Position numbers and translations under genes: made by a program. Below are positions 1 to 8,693 of a stretch of 64,000 bases of DNA, in pieces. The notes below the pieces were generated by a model that worked only from the letters and a program-made list of their open reading frames with translations, ran no database searches and was not told the origin of the DNA. Each line of letters begins with the position of its first letter. Within the stretch, counting starts at the first letter, position 1. Source of the DNA: an uncultured Verrucomicrobiota bacterium (GTDB lineage: Bacteria; Verrucomicrobiota; Verrucomicrobiia; Limisphaerales; UBA9464); contig CAIWAH010000252.1 of NCBI GenBank assembly GCA_903910585.1, positions 1-64,000 on the forward strand, in the 5' to 3' direction.

Positions 1-547
1 CTCGATTTACGAAATCCCCGGTGCGCGGGAGTGTGCCATCGAGTTCCGCAGCTTTTCGAAGCACGGCGGTTTCACGGGCACGCGCTGCGCGTTCACGGTC
101 GTGCCCAAGTCGTTGAACGGGCAAACCAAAACGGGCGAAGCGAAGCCATTGCACCCCCTGTGGTCGCGGCGGATGACGACCAAGTTCAACGGCGTCTCCT
201 ACCTCGTGCAGCGTGCCGCCGCCGCGCTCTACACGCCGGAAGGCAAGGCGCAGGTCCAGGCGCTCATCGAACATTACCTCGGCAACGCCCGCGTGCTCGT
301 GGCCGGGGCCAAGGCGGCGGGCCTGACCGTGTTCGGCGGCGTGAACGCGCCCTACATCTGGGTCGGGGCGCCGGCCGGCTACACGAGCTGGCAGGCCTTC
401 GACAAGATCCTGCACGAGGCCAACGTGGTCATCACCCCCGGCAGCGGCTTCGGCTCGAAGGGCGAAGGCTGGTTCCGCGTGAGCGCCTTCAACAGCCGCG
501 CCAACGCCGAGGAGGTCGCGAAGCGGATTCAGGCGCTGAAGTGGTGA
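1..547 (+). CDS. dapL: LL-diaminopimelate aminotransferase, C-terminal part (5' end outside window)
   Basis: PLP-dependent class I/II aminotransferase that converts tetrahydrodipicolinate directly to LL-2,6-diaminopimelate for lysine and peptidoglycan synthesis. The frame is open from base 2 at the window edge and begins [11 protein letters not shown]. It continues with [14 protein letters not shown], which carries the PLP-binding lysine in the SFSK motif and the FTGTR segment typical of DapL. The C-terminal domain runs to QALKW and a TGA at 545-547. Roughly the last 180 residues are present. DapL is the usual route in Verrucomicrobia, Chlamydiae and related groups, so the gene also hints at taxonomy. 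A different class I aminotransferase is possible, but the motif spacing fits DapL well. Confidence 0.9.
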   Translation, partial: SIYEIPGARECAIEFRSFSKHGGFTGTRCAFTVVPKSLNGQTKTGEAKPLHPLWSRRMTTKFNGVSYLVQRAAAALYTPEGKAQVQALIEHYLGNARVLVAGAKAAGLTVFGGVNAPYIWVGAPAGYTSWQAFDKILHEANVVITPGSGFGSKGEGWFRVSAFNSRANAEEVAKRIQALKW

Positions 548-706
548 TGCCGTCGGCTTTGTCGACTCCTGCCGCATAACAGTGGACTGCCACGCCGGGC
601 CGCTGGTGCGTAGAGCCCCGGCCCAGCAGTCTGCGACGATCGCTTGGGACCTTGGGTTAACGATTTCCCGCTTCGGGCTTTTCGCGGCAGACCGCAAACT
701 TCGTCC

Positions 707-1876
707 GTGGATACGCGCCGCCCGTCGCTGCTGCTGCTGGTCATCATCTATTTCGGCTTTTTCAGCCTCGGATTGCCGGACGGATCGTTCGGCGTCGCGT
801 GGCCGGCGATGCATCCTGAGCTCGGGCTCCCGATCGGCCTCGCGGGCACCATCACCACGGTGGTGACGCTGCTGTCCGCCTTGTCCGGGTTCGCCGGCGG
901 CGCGGTCATCGCCCGGTTTCGCACGGGGCCGGTCGCCTTGGTCAGCTGCGCCCTCACCGGACTGGCCTTGGTCGCGATTGCTCAAGCCCGGGGAGCCGGG
1001 TGGTTGTTTGTCGCGGCGGTGCCGCTGGGCTTGGGGGCCGGTGCGGTGGACACGGGGCTCAACGGCTTCGTCGCCCGCCATTACAGTGCGCGGCACATGA
1101 ACTGGCTGCACGCGTGCTGGGGCGGCGGAGCCCTGTGCGGACCGCTGATCATGGGGGCCACGCTGGCGAATGCCGGCGGTTGGCGCGGTGGCTACCGGGT
1201 GATCGGGGCGACCCAACTGGCGCTGGCGGTCGTTCTCCTGCTGTCGCTCCGCCTGTGGCGCAAGGTGCCGGAACGGACCGGTCCGGAATCTTCGGGCGAG
1301 GACGCGAAGCGGCGGCCCACGTTGCTGGCGGGTTCGTTTGCCGGTTGGCTGTCGGTCGCGCTCTTCGTGCTCTACGCGGCCGTCGAGGCGACCCTGGGAG
1401 TGTGGGCCGGCTCCATTTTGGTGACGGGACGCGGACTTTCCCCGGCGACGGCGGCCTTCGCCGCCGCCGCCTTTTACGGGGCGATCGCGCTGGGCCGGGT
1501 GCTCATCGGCTTCGTGGTCGAACGGTGGGGCAATCGCCGCCTGGTCACTGCGGGGACTGGTTTGGCTTTGGTCGGTTGCGCCCTGTTCGCGCTCAGTGCT
1601 TCGCCGTCGCTGGCGGCGGGAGCGCTCCTTCTGACCGGCCTGGGACTCGCCCCGGTGTATCCCTGCCTGATGCACGAGGTGCCCAGCCGCTTTGCACCTG
1701 AGGCCGCGCCGGTGGTGATCGGCCGGCAGTCCGGTGCTGCCTACCTCGGCGCGGCGTTTTTGCCGGCGGCCGCCGGTCTGCTTGCGGCCCATTCGATCAT
1801 GGGAATTCCCTGGGTGGTCGCCGGCGGCCTCGGCGTGCTGATACTCGGCATCCGGGCGCTGGATCGGATGAGCTAG
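707..1876 (+). CDS. MFS transporter, fucose-permease-like
   Basis: Integral membrane carrier of about 390 residues with roughly 12 hydrophobic segments. The first is LLLLVIIYFGFFSLGLPDG, and the segment GLGAGAVDTGLNGFV followed by WLHACWGGGALCGP resembles the FucP/YbjJ branch of the major facilitator superfamily. An in-frame ATG exists at 644, but the residues it adds are charged and look unlike a start. GTG at 707 places MDTRRPS directly before TM1 and is preferred. The substrate cannot be read from the sequence; sugars or small amphipathic drugs are typical for the branch. The gene ends convergently 16 bp from the YbbP-like permease. It is separated from dapL by about 160 bp with no visible gene. 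Confidence 0.85.
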   Translation: MDTRRPSLLLLVIIYFGFFSLGLPDGSFGVAWPAMHPELGLPIGLAGTITTVVTLLSALSGFAGGAVIARFRTGPVALVSCALTGLALVAIAQARGAGWLFVAAVPLGLGAGAVDTGLNGFVARHYSARHMNWLHACWGGGALCGPLIMGATLANAGGWRGGYRVIGATQLALAVVLLLSLRLWRKVPERTGPESSGEDAKRRPTLLAGSFAGWLSVALFVLYAAVEATLGVWAGSILVTGRGLSPATAAFAAAAFYGAIALGRVLIGFVVERWGNRRLVTAGTGLALVGCALFALSASPSLAAGALLLTGLGLAPVYPCLMHEVPSRFAPEAAPVVIGRQSGAAYLGAAFLPAAAGLLAAHSIMGIPWVVAGGLGVLILGIRALDRMS

Positions 1877-1892
1877 CCCGCGGGCCGTGGGC

Positions 1893-4460
1893 TCACCCCT
1901 CTCGCCGCAGGATTTCCAGCGGCGGTTCGTCGGCGATGCCGCGGCTGGTGGCCAGGCCCACCAGCACGGTCAGCGCGGTGACGCTCAGCAGCGCGACCGC
2001 GAGCGGGGCGGGGGACACCACGTAGTCGGCCTTGAAGGCGAACTTCGCCAACGCCCAACTGGAGCCGACCGACAGGACGATGCCCGTCAGCGCCGCCAGC
2101 AGGCCGAGCGCGAAGTATTCCGCGAAGAGGATGCGCCGGATCTGGGGCCGGGTGGCGCCGAGGGTGCGGAGCAGGATGCTCTCCTGCACCCGTTGCCAAC
2201 GGCCGGTCAGCACCGCGCCCGCCAGCACGATCAGGCCGGTGGCGACGGTGAACAGCGCCATGAAACGGATCACGAAGCCGACCTTGGTCAGGATGCCGTC
2301 CAGCGTCTGGAGCACGAGCGTGAGGTCGATGGCGCTCACGTTGGGAAAAGCCTTCACCAGCTCGCGCTGCATGCGGGCGGATTCGGTGGCGTTGGCAACG
2401 CGCGTTGCGAGAACATGCATCGCCGGCGCCGCTTCCAGCGAACCGCCGGGGAACACGACGAAGAAGTTCGGGCGCACCTGCCGCCAGTCCACCTTGCGCA
2501 GGCTGGCGACTGTAGTCTTCATGGGAATGCCCTGCACGTCCCACACGAGCTCGTCGCCGACGGTTACCTTCAAATCCTTGGCGATGGCTTCCTCGACGGA
2601 CACCGGGATGACCGCGGTTTCCAGGTCGAAGGGCGCGTGGGCAGCCGCGGATGCCTCGGGGAACTGCCCCACGAACCGCCCGGCGACCAGTTCCTCGCTG
2701 TCCGTCAGGTTGGTGCGCCAGGTGGAGCGGTATTCGCGACGCACGACCCACTCGGGGATGCCGTTGCCGCGATTGGTGCTGAGCTGGGCCGTGGGCACGC
2801 CCTTCACCGAAGCGAGGCGCATCGTGACGATCGGGGCCTGTTCGAGCACCGGCAGGCCGACCTGGTCCAGCAGCCGGATCACGCCGTCGCGCTGATCGGG
2901 CTGGATGTCGAACAGGATGGCGTTGGGCCGGCTCCGGTTGCTGGCCGGAAACAGGGAGGTGAGCAGCACGTCGCGCGTGAGGTGCAGCGTAAGGATGAGG
3001 AACGTGCCCAGCCCGATGGCGACCAGCAGTAGCCCGGTGCGGTTCTGCGGCCGATGCAGGTTGGCGAGGCCCTGACGCCACGCGAAGGGCAGAGAAGGCG
3101 GCGTCAGCCGGCGGGCGCCCCACGCGATGAGCCGGGCCATGCCGGTGAGGATCAGGAAGGCGAGCCCCAGTCCGGCGGCGAAGGCGAGTCCCTCCCACCA
3201 GCGCCGCGTCTGGAGCGTCGCGAAGCCCGCCACGCCGGCGGCGATCAGCCCGAACAGCACCCAGCGGAGCGGATCGTGCCGGGGCGTTTCGTAGGCGGCG
3301 CGGATGGCGGCCAGCGGCGGCACTCGGCGGACGTCCAGCAAAGGCAGCAGGGCGAACAGCACGCAAAGGGCGAAGCCGGTGACCGCCGCGATCAGCGCGG
3401 CGATCCAGTCGAAGTGGGCCTCAAAGCTGAACGGCACAAAGCTGCGGACGAGTTCCGGCAACTGCTGCGCCACGCCCACGCCGAGCACGATTCCCACCAG
3501 CGAACCGGCCGCGCCCAGCGACAGCCCCTGCGCCAGGTAGATGGCAAACGTCTGCGGCAACGGGGCGCCGAGGCAGCGCAGCACGGCGACGTTGCCGAGC
3601 TTCTGCTGCACATGGACGTGGATGGAACTCGCGATGCCGACGGCGCCCAGCAGCAACGCGACCAGGGCGACGAGGTTCAGGAAGCGGTAGAGGTTCTCCA
3701 GCGCGCGTCCGAGATCCTGCTGACGTTCTTTCACCGTGTCGGAACCGAGCCGGAGACGTTCCAGCTCCGGCTTCAGCTCGGTGCGCAGCGTCTCGACGTT
3801 GACCGTCGGCGGGAGCCGGAACATCACGCGGTAGCGGGCGAGACTCTTGGTGCCGACGAGGCCGGTGGCCGGCAGGTCGGCGGCGCTCAGGTAAACGCGC
3901 GGCGCGATGGTGGAGAAGGCCACGGTGTCGCCCGGCACGCGACGCAGGGCGCCGAGGATGCGAAAGCTGGCGGAACCCAGCTTCACGGTGTCACCCACCC
4001 GGGCGTCGAACTGCTGGAGCACGCCTTCCTCGACGAGCACACCGCCGCCCTGCCGGAACGCGGCCGTGGCCCCGGGCGGTTCGGTTTCGAGTTCGCCGTA
4101 GAAGGGGAAATTCCCGGCCAGTGCGCGGGCGTTCACCAGCCGGGTGCCGTTGGTGAGCTGGAGCATGGTCGAGAAGCTGGTCTCGCGGGCCTGCTCGCCA
4201 CCGACCTCGGCGAAGAGCTGCTCCATCGCGTCATTGAGCGCCGTGCGTGAGCTCAACACGAGGTCGGCGCCCAACAGGGACTTGGCCTGCTCGGCGATAG
4301 CACGTTCGAGATTGCGACCGAGCGAGCCGATGGCGACCAGCGCGGCGATGCCCAGCGAAATGCTCGACGAGAACAGCAGCAGCCGCCGGCGCGACGTGCG
4401 GGAGTCGCGCCACGCCATCAGCCAGGTCCACCGCGAAAACAATGCAGCCAGCCAGCTCAC
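1893..4460 (-). CDS. YbbP-type ABC transporter permease (FtsX/MacB superfamily)
   Basis: Large inner-membrane permease of about 855 residues with two FtsX-like modules. An N-terminal segment (AWRDSRTSRRRLLLFSSS) precedes TM1, then a large periplasmic domain, TM clusters near residues 260-460 and again at the C-terminus, and a second periplasmic domain between them. This is the COG3127/YbbP arrangement, in which the partner ATPase is YbbA and the E. coli locus lies next to tesA. No ATPase gene flanks it here: on one side is a convergent MFS gene, on the other a divergent OPT gene. The start is uncertain among ATG 4523, GTG 4460 and ATG 4418. GTG 4460 gives a short cytoplasmic N-terminus like that of relatives. 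The cargo is unknown; lipid or lipoprotein-related export is inferred from the family. Confidence 0.85.
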   Translation of the reverse strand: MSWLAALFSRWTWLMAWRDSRTSRRRLLLFSSSISLGIAALVAIGSLGRNLERAIAEQAKSLLGADLVLSSRTALNDAMEQLFAEVGGEQARETSFSTMLQLTNGTRLVNARALAGNFPFYGELETEPPGATAAFRQGGGVLVEEGVLQQFDARVGDTVKLGSASFRILGALRRVPGDTVAFSTIAPRVYLSAADLPATGLVGTKSLARYRVMFRLPPTVNVETLRTELKPELERLRLGSDTVKERQQDLGRALENLYRFLNLVALVALLLGAVGIASSIHVHVQQKLGNVAVLRCLGAPLPQTFAIYLAQGLSLGAAGSLVGIVLGVGVAQQLPELVRSFVPFSFEAHFDWIAALIAAVTGFALCVLFALLPLLDVRRVPPLAAIRAAYETPRHDPLRWVLFGLIAAGVAGFATLQTRRWWEGLAFAAGLGLAFLILTGMARLIAWGARRLTPPSLPFAWRQGLANLHRPQNRTGLLLVAIGLGTFLILTLHLTRDVLLTSLFPASNRSRPNAILFDIQPDQRDGVIRLLDQVGLPVLEQAPIVTMRLASVKGVPTAQLSTNRGNGIPEWVVRREYRSTWRTNLTDSEELVAGRFVGQFPEASAAAHAPFDLETAVIPVSVEEAIAKDLKVTVGDELVWDVQGIPMKTTVASLRKVDWRQVRPNFFVVFPGGSLEAAPAMHVLATRVANATESARMQRELVKAFPNVSAIDLTLVLQTLDGILTKVGFVIRFMALFTVATGLIVLAGAVLTGRWQRVQESILLRTLGATRPQIRRILFAEYFALGLLAALTGIVLSVGSSWALAKFAFKADYVVSPAPLAVALLSVTALTVLVGLATSRGIADEPPLEILRREG

Positions 4461-4683
4461 GCGCCGGACGGTAGGCGGAGACGTGGGAATGACCAATTTA
4501 CAAGCGCGGGGAGCAAGCAGCATGGAGCGCGGAGCCGGGAACAGGGGCGAGTGTTTCGAGATGCGATTGGATTCGGTGAGCCCGGCCTGGACGGGAGAGC
4601 GACTCTCTTGGTCGCGAGTCTAGCGCTCCTGGCTTTCTCAGTGAACGGCTGCCCCCGTGCAGCTCAGAGGGTTGCGTCTCTCT

Positions 4684-4730
4684 GCTCCGTGCTCCGTGCT
4701 CCGTGCTCCGTGCTCCGTGCTCCGTGCTCC
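4684..4730. repeat. Heptamer tandem repeat (GCTCCGT)x6.7
   Basis: Six perfect copies of the 7-bp unit GCTCCGT plus a five-base partial copy run from 4684 to 4730. They lie in the 260-bp region between the divergent YbbP-like and OPT genes, about 60 bp upstream of the chosen OPT start. A 7-bp unit shifts frame with each copy, so it argues against coding use of this stretch and supports the downstream ATG at 4788. Confidence 0.95.
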
Positions 4731-4787
4731 CAGCTCAGCGAACCGTCCATTGCCCCGCCGCGCGCACTGGTTCACGCTCGCGCCCCT

Positions 4788-7058
4788 ATGGCAGCCGATT
4801 CGAAGCCGGCGTTCCGGCCCTACATCCCCGACCGCACACCGCTGCGGGAGTTCACCCTGCGCTCGCTCCTGATGGGCACGCTTCTGGGCATGGTGTTCGG
4901 GGCCTCGTCGCTTTACCTCACGCTCAAGGTCGGCCTGACCGTCAGCGCGAGCATCCCGGTGGCGGTGATCTCGATCGCGCTGTTCAAGGTGTGGGCGCAG
5001 TTCGGCGGCAAGGATGCCACCATCCTCGAACACAACATCGCCCAGACCGCGGGCTCGGCCGGCGAATCCATCGCCTTTGGCGTCGGCGTGACCATGCCGG
5101 CGATCCTCATCCTCGGCTTCGATCTGGAGATTTCCCGGGTGCTGCTCGTGGGCGTGCTCGGGGGATTGCTGGGCATCCTGATGATGATCCCGCTGCGGCG
5201 GGCGCTGATCGTGCAGCAGCACGGCGAACTGAAGTATCCCGAGGGCACCGCGTGCGCGGAGGTGCTGAAGGCCGGTGCGAGCGACGAATCGCGGGCCGCG
5301 GCCGATCCCGTTCACAAGGGCGACGAGACCGGCGCCTCGGTGAACGCCAAGACGATCTTCGCCGGCTTCGGCATCGGCCTGCTCTACAAGGTGGCCAACG
5401 TGGCGCTGAAAGGCTGGAAGGATGTTCCGGAAAAGGTCTTCGGTGCGCCGCTGAAGGCCGGTTCCATCTCCGCGGAGATCAGCCCGGAAATGCTCGGCGT
5501 GGGCTACATCATCGGCCCGCGCACCGGCGGCATCATGGCGGCCGGCGGCGTGCTCAGCTACCTGGTGCTGATCCCGCTCATCAAGTTCTTCGGAGACCGC
5601 CTGGGTGAACCGCTCGCGCCCGGGACCAAGCTCATCAGCGAGATGTCCCACAACGACGTGCGCAGCGCCTACATCCTCTACATCGGCGCCGGCGCCGTGG
5701 CGATGGGCGGACTGATCAGCCTCTTGCGGTCGCTGCCGACCATCTGGCATGGGCTCAAGCTGGGCATCCTCGACATGGCGGATTCGCGCCGGGCTGCGGC
5801 CAGCGTCAACGCGGAACGGACCGGCCAGGATTTGCCGATGAAGTTTGTGCTCATTGGCATCGTGGCCTTGGTCACCGCGATCACGCTGGCGGCGCCGCTC
5901 AAGATGACGGTGCTGGGCGCGGGCCTGATCATTCTGCTCGGCTTCCTGTTCGTGACGGTTTCATCGCGGCTGACCGGCGAGATCGGTTCCTCGTCCAACC
6001 CGATTTCCGGCATGACCATCGCGACCCTGCTGATCACCTGCCTGGCGTTCCTGGCGGTCGGTCGGACCGGCAATGCCCATTACGTGACCGCGCTTTCGGT
6101 CGGAGCGATCGTCTGCATCGCGTGCTCGAATGGCGGCACCACGTCGCAGGACCTCAAGACGGGCTACCTGGTGGGCGGCACGCCGAAACGGCAGCAGGTC
6201 GCCATCCTGATCGGCGCCTTTGCTTCCGCACTGGTCATGGGCCCCATTTTGCTGGGACTGAACCAGACGGCGACCACCTATGTGGATGCCAAGGAAGTCG
6301 CGCCGGCACTTCGCGCTCCGGTGGCCGAACTGGCCGGCGCCAGCAAGGAACGCATCGAGGGGCCGCAGGGCAAAAGCGACCAGAGCGAGTATCTCGTCTG
6401 GCATTCGCCCGATCCGACCGGAGGGGCGGCCCGGAAGTTTTTGGTGAAGCCGGACGGTGAACCGGTCTGGCTGGTGGACCCGGGCATCAACGGGCAGTTC
6501 GCGAAGCGCCCGGACGGTTCCGAGGTGCGCAAGTTCGATGCTCCCAAGGCCACCCTGGTGAGCTACATCATCAAGGGCATTCTGGACCGGAAACTCCCGT
6601 GGGACCTGGTGCTGTTCGGCGCGATGATCTCGATCGTGCTGGAGTTGAGCGGCATCTCGGCGCTGGCGTTCGCCGTCGGGGTCTATCTGCCGATCGCGGT
6701 TTCGTTCCCCATTTTCATCGGCGGGATGATCCGCTGGTTGGTGGACCGCCAGGATCGGCCGAAGTTCGTCAATGCCGGCCTGAACGAGGATCAGATCGCG
6801 GCCGAAGGCGACAAGTCGCCGGGCGTGCTCATGGCCTCCGGCTACATCGCCGGCGGCAGCATCGCGGGCATCGTGATCGCCTTCATGGCGGGTGTGCTGG
6901 GGCAGCAAGATGCGGCCCTGACCGCGTGGGCGACCCGGGCGAACCCGTTCTTCAACGGACCCAATGCCGACCTGTTGTCGTGCCTGCCGTTCGCCGCGCT
7001 GTGTGCGCTCCTGTTCTTCGCCGCGCGGGGAGTGATTCTGCGGGCCAAGGCGCGGTAA
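4788..7058 (+). CDS. OPT family oligopeptide transporter
   Basis: Inner-membrane transporter of 756 residues with about 14-16 hydrophobic segments. It belongs to the bacterial branch of the oligopeptide transporter family (COG1297), which takes up small peptides or metal-siderophore-like compounds by proton symport. Features include FGASSLYLTLKVGLTV near the N-terminus, the conserved EHNIAQTAGSAGESIAFG segment, KYPEGTACAEVLKAG (a highly conserved OPT signature) and SCSNGGTTSQDLKTGYLVGG-like residues in the middle. A soluble insert of about 90 residues (near 510-600) separates the last membrane bundles. The frame is open upstream to 4551, but that extension crosses a heptamer repeat, so ATG 4788 (MAADSKPAF) is taken. 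The gene ends 17 bp from the convergent CE15-like gene. Confidence 0.92.
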   Translation: MAADSKPAFRPYIPDRTPLREFTLRSLLMGTLLGMVFGASSLYLTLKVGLTVSASIPVAVISIALFKVWAQFGGKDATILEHNIAQTAGSAGESIAFGVGVTMPAILILGFDLEISRVLLVGVLGGLLGILMMIPLRRALIVQQHGELKYPEGTACAEVLKAGASDESRAAADPVHKGDETGASVNAKTIFAGFGIGLLYKVANVALKGWKDVPEKVFGAPLKAGSISAEISPEMLGVGYIIGPRTGGIMAAGGVLSYLVLIPLIKFFGDRLGEPLAPGTKLISEMSHNDVRSAYILYIGAGAVAMGGLISLLRSLPTIWHGLKLGILDMADSRRAAASVNAERTGQDLPMKFVLIGIVALVTAITLAAPLKMTVLGAGLIILLGFLFVTVSSRLTGEIGSSSNPISGMTIATLLITCLAFLAVGRTGNAHYVTALSVGAIVCIACSNGGTTSQDLKTGYLVGGTPKRQQVAILIGAFASALVMGPILLGLNQTATTYVDAKEVAPALRAPVAELAGASKERIEGPQGKSDQSEYLVWHSPDPTGGAARKFLVKPDGEPVWLVDPGINGQFAKRPDGSEVRKFDAPKATLVSYIIKGILDRKLPWDLVLFGAMISIVLELSGISALAFAVGVYLPIAVSFPIFIGGMIRWLVDRQDRPKFVNAGLNEDQIAAEGDKSPGVLMASGYIAGGSIAGIVIAFMAGVLGQQDAALTAWATRANPFFNGPNADLLSCLPFAALCALLFFAARGVILRAKAR

Positions 7059-7075
7059 GGCGGCCGGAGCTGCGG

Positions 7076-8404
7076 TCAGCGCCGCTTCATCGCCGGCAGG
7101 TGCTTGTCGGCGAAGGCCAGCCACTGGTCCCAGTCGTAGTCGAGCACGTCGTGAGCCCCGGCCCGCAGATGATAACCGATGGTGGAGTGGACCGGTTGAT
7201 GCACCGCGGGCCATTCCGGCGCGGCTAGGCCGTCCGTGCCGAACAGCCGATACACCGGCGATGCGGCCTGCGCGGAGAGGAACTCCCCGCGAGGATCGGC
7301 CCACTTGTCCTGCTCGGCGCTGGCGACATAGATCGGGCGCGGGGCGGTTAATGCGATGAGTTCATGCTGGTCCACCGGGAGGGCGGCCACGTTGGTGCTG
7401 TAGCGTTTGAAGTGACCGTTGAACCAGTGCGGGAATGACGTGTTGATGCGCCGGACATTCTCGCCGAAGTCCCGCCGCGCCAGGGCGGCGCCGCCTTCGC
7501 CGGAGTTGTTGGAGATGACGATGGCGAAGCGTTCGTCCTGCGCGCCGGCCCAGAGGGCGGTCTTGCCCAGGCGGGAATGGCCCATGAGCACGACCTTACG
7601 CGCATCCACAGCGTGGTCGGTTTCAAGGTAATCCACGACCCGGCTCAGGCCCCATGCCCACGCTCCGATGGCGCCCCAGGCGTCGTCGGGCAAGGCGGTG
7701 ATGGGCTCGCGGGACTTGGCCACGGTGCGACCGCCGGTCGCCGGAAAGACCGACCGGACCCCCGACTTCCAGCCGTCCGGGTGATCGGGCTCGAGATCGC
7801 CGTAATACACGGTGGCGAAGGCGTAGCCGCGGCGCAGGATTTTCTCGACGTTCCAGCGCGAGGCCTGGCAGCCCCGCGAAGCTTCGGTGGCGCGGTTGTT
7901 GACGATGCCGGCCTCCTTGTGGTCCCGCATCCACGCGGTGGGCAGGGTGATGCCCGGGTCGGGATTCACACATGGGTTGCCCTCGAAATTCAGTCCGAGC
8001 ATGACCGGCACGCCGCTGGTCGCACCGTTGGGCAGATACAGCAGCAGGTGGATCACCGGGCCGTTGGCTTTGCCGGTGAGGCGTAGGTCCACTTCCTTGC
8101 GGGTGGCGAGGCCGCCGAGGGCGTTCGGGTCCGTCGAAGTGACGGCAAACGCCAAGTCGCGCGGCCGGCCGGGACTGCGGCCGTAAACGTGGGTCTGGAA
8201 CAGCTCGAGCAGCTCCTGCCGGCGCTCGCGCCACGCCCGGGGCGACTTCACCGGCCGGCCGTTGGCGAAGGTGAGCGGATCGGGCAGGGGATCGTTGCCG
8301 ACCTTGGCCTCGTCGTAGTTGATGGGGATGGCTTCGGCGGCGTGCGCGGACGGGAGCAAACATCCCAAGGCGAGGGCGAACAGGGCGGGAAAAAGCGGCT
8401 TCAT
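7076..8404 (-). CDS. Secreted glucuronoyl-esterase-like hydrolase (CE15 family)
   Basis: Alpha/beta-hydrolase of 442 residues. Residues 1-22 ([22 protein letters not shown]) form a clear signal peptide, which fixes the start at 8404; an upstream extension to 8584 lacks one. The nucleophile motif GHSRLGK holds Ser277, matching the G-x-S-R-x-G-K motif of carbohydrate esterase family 15, which cleaves the ester between lignin and 4-O-methylglucuronic acid of xylan. A probable acid Glu303 lies in [11 protein letters not shown], and catalytic His418 in AGAHDV. A GDLEPD segment typical of bacterial members is at about 202-207. The protein is probably periplasmic or outer-surface. Substrate preference cannot be decided from sequence. 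It is downstream of the dehydrogenase at 8694 on the same strand but separated by 290 bp, which show no gene. Confidence 0.85.
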   Translation of the reverse strand: MKPLFPALFALALGCLLPSAHAAEAIPINYDEAKVGNDPLPDPLTFANGRPVKSPRAWRERRQELLELFQTHVYGRSPGRPRDLAFAVTSTDPNALGGLATRKEVDLRLTGKANGPVIHLLLYLPNGATSGVPVMLGLNFEGNPCVNPDPGITLPTAWMRDHKEAGIVNNRATEASRGCQASRWNVEKILRRGYAFATVYYGDLEPDHPDGWKSGVRSVFPATGGRTVAKSREPITALPDDAWGAIGAWAWGLSRVVDYLETDHAVDARKVVLMGHSRLGKTALWAGAQDERFAIVISNNSGEGGAALARRDFGENVRRINTSFPHWFNGHFKRYSTNVAALPVDQHELIALTAPRPIYVASAEQDKWADPRGEFLSAQAASPVYRLFGTDGLAAPEWPAVHQPVHSTIGYHLRAGAHDVLDYDWDQWLAFADKHLPAMKRR

Positions 8405-8693
8405 GGCACCGATGGAGAATTGCGGGACGGAGAGTGGGCGAAGCATGGGGAGTTCCGGGTCGCGCTGGCAATTGCGCGGCCCGAAAAAGCTGAGCTGAGG
8501 CGGCCTGTTCCGAGACTGTCTGGCGACTGTTCGTGAGCGTAGTGCCGGTAGTCGGTAGCTGCGGAACGACCTTGGTGGTGCCAATAGGAAAGTTGGTCAA
8601 TCCGGCCACTGGGTCGGACCGACCGGGCACGCGTTTACCCACGGTTGCCATGAACCCTGACGCAGTGCCCGCCGCCCTTGGCGAGGTGCTGGT

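Noticed and set aside
1877-1892. Weak hairpin between the MFS and YbbP-like genes as a bidirectional terminator
   Set aside because: Only about five base pairs (AGCCC/GGGCT) and no T-tract on either strand.
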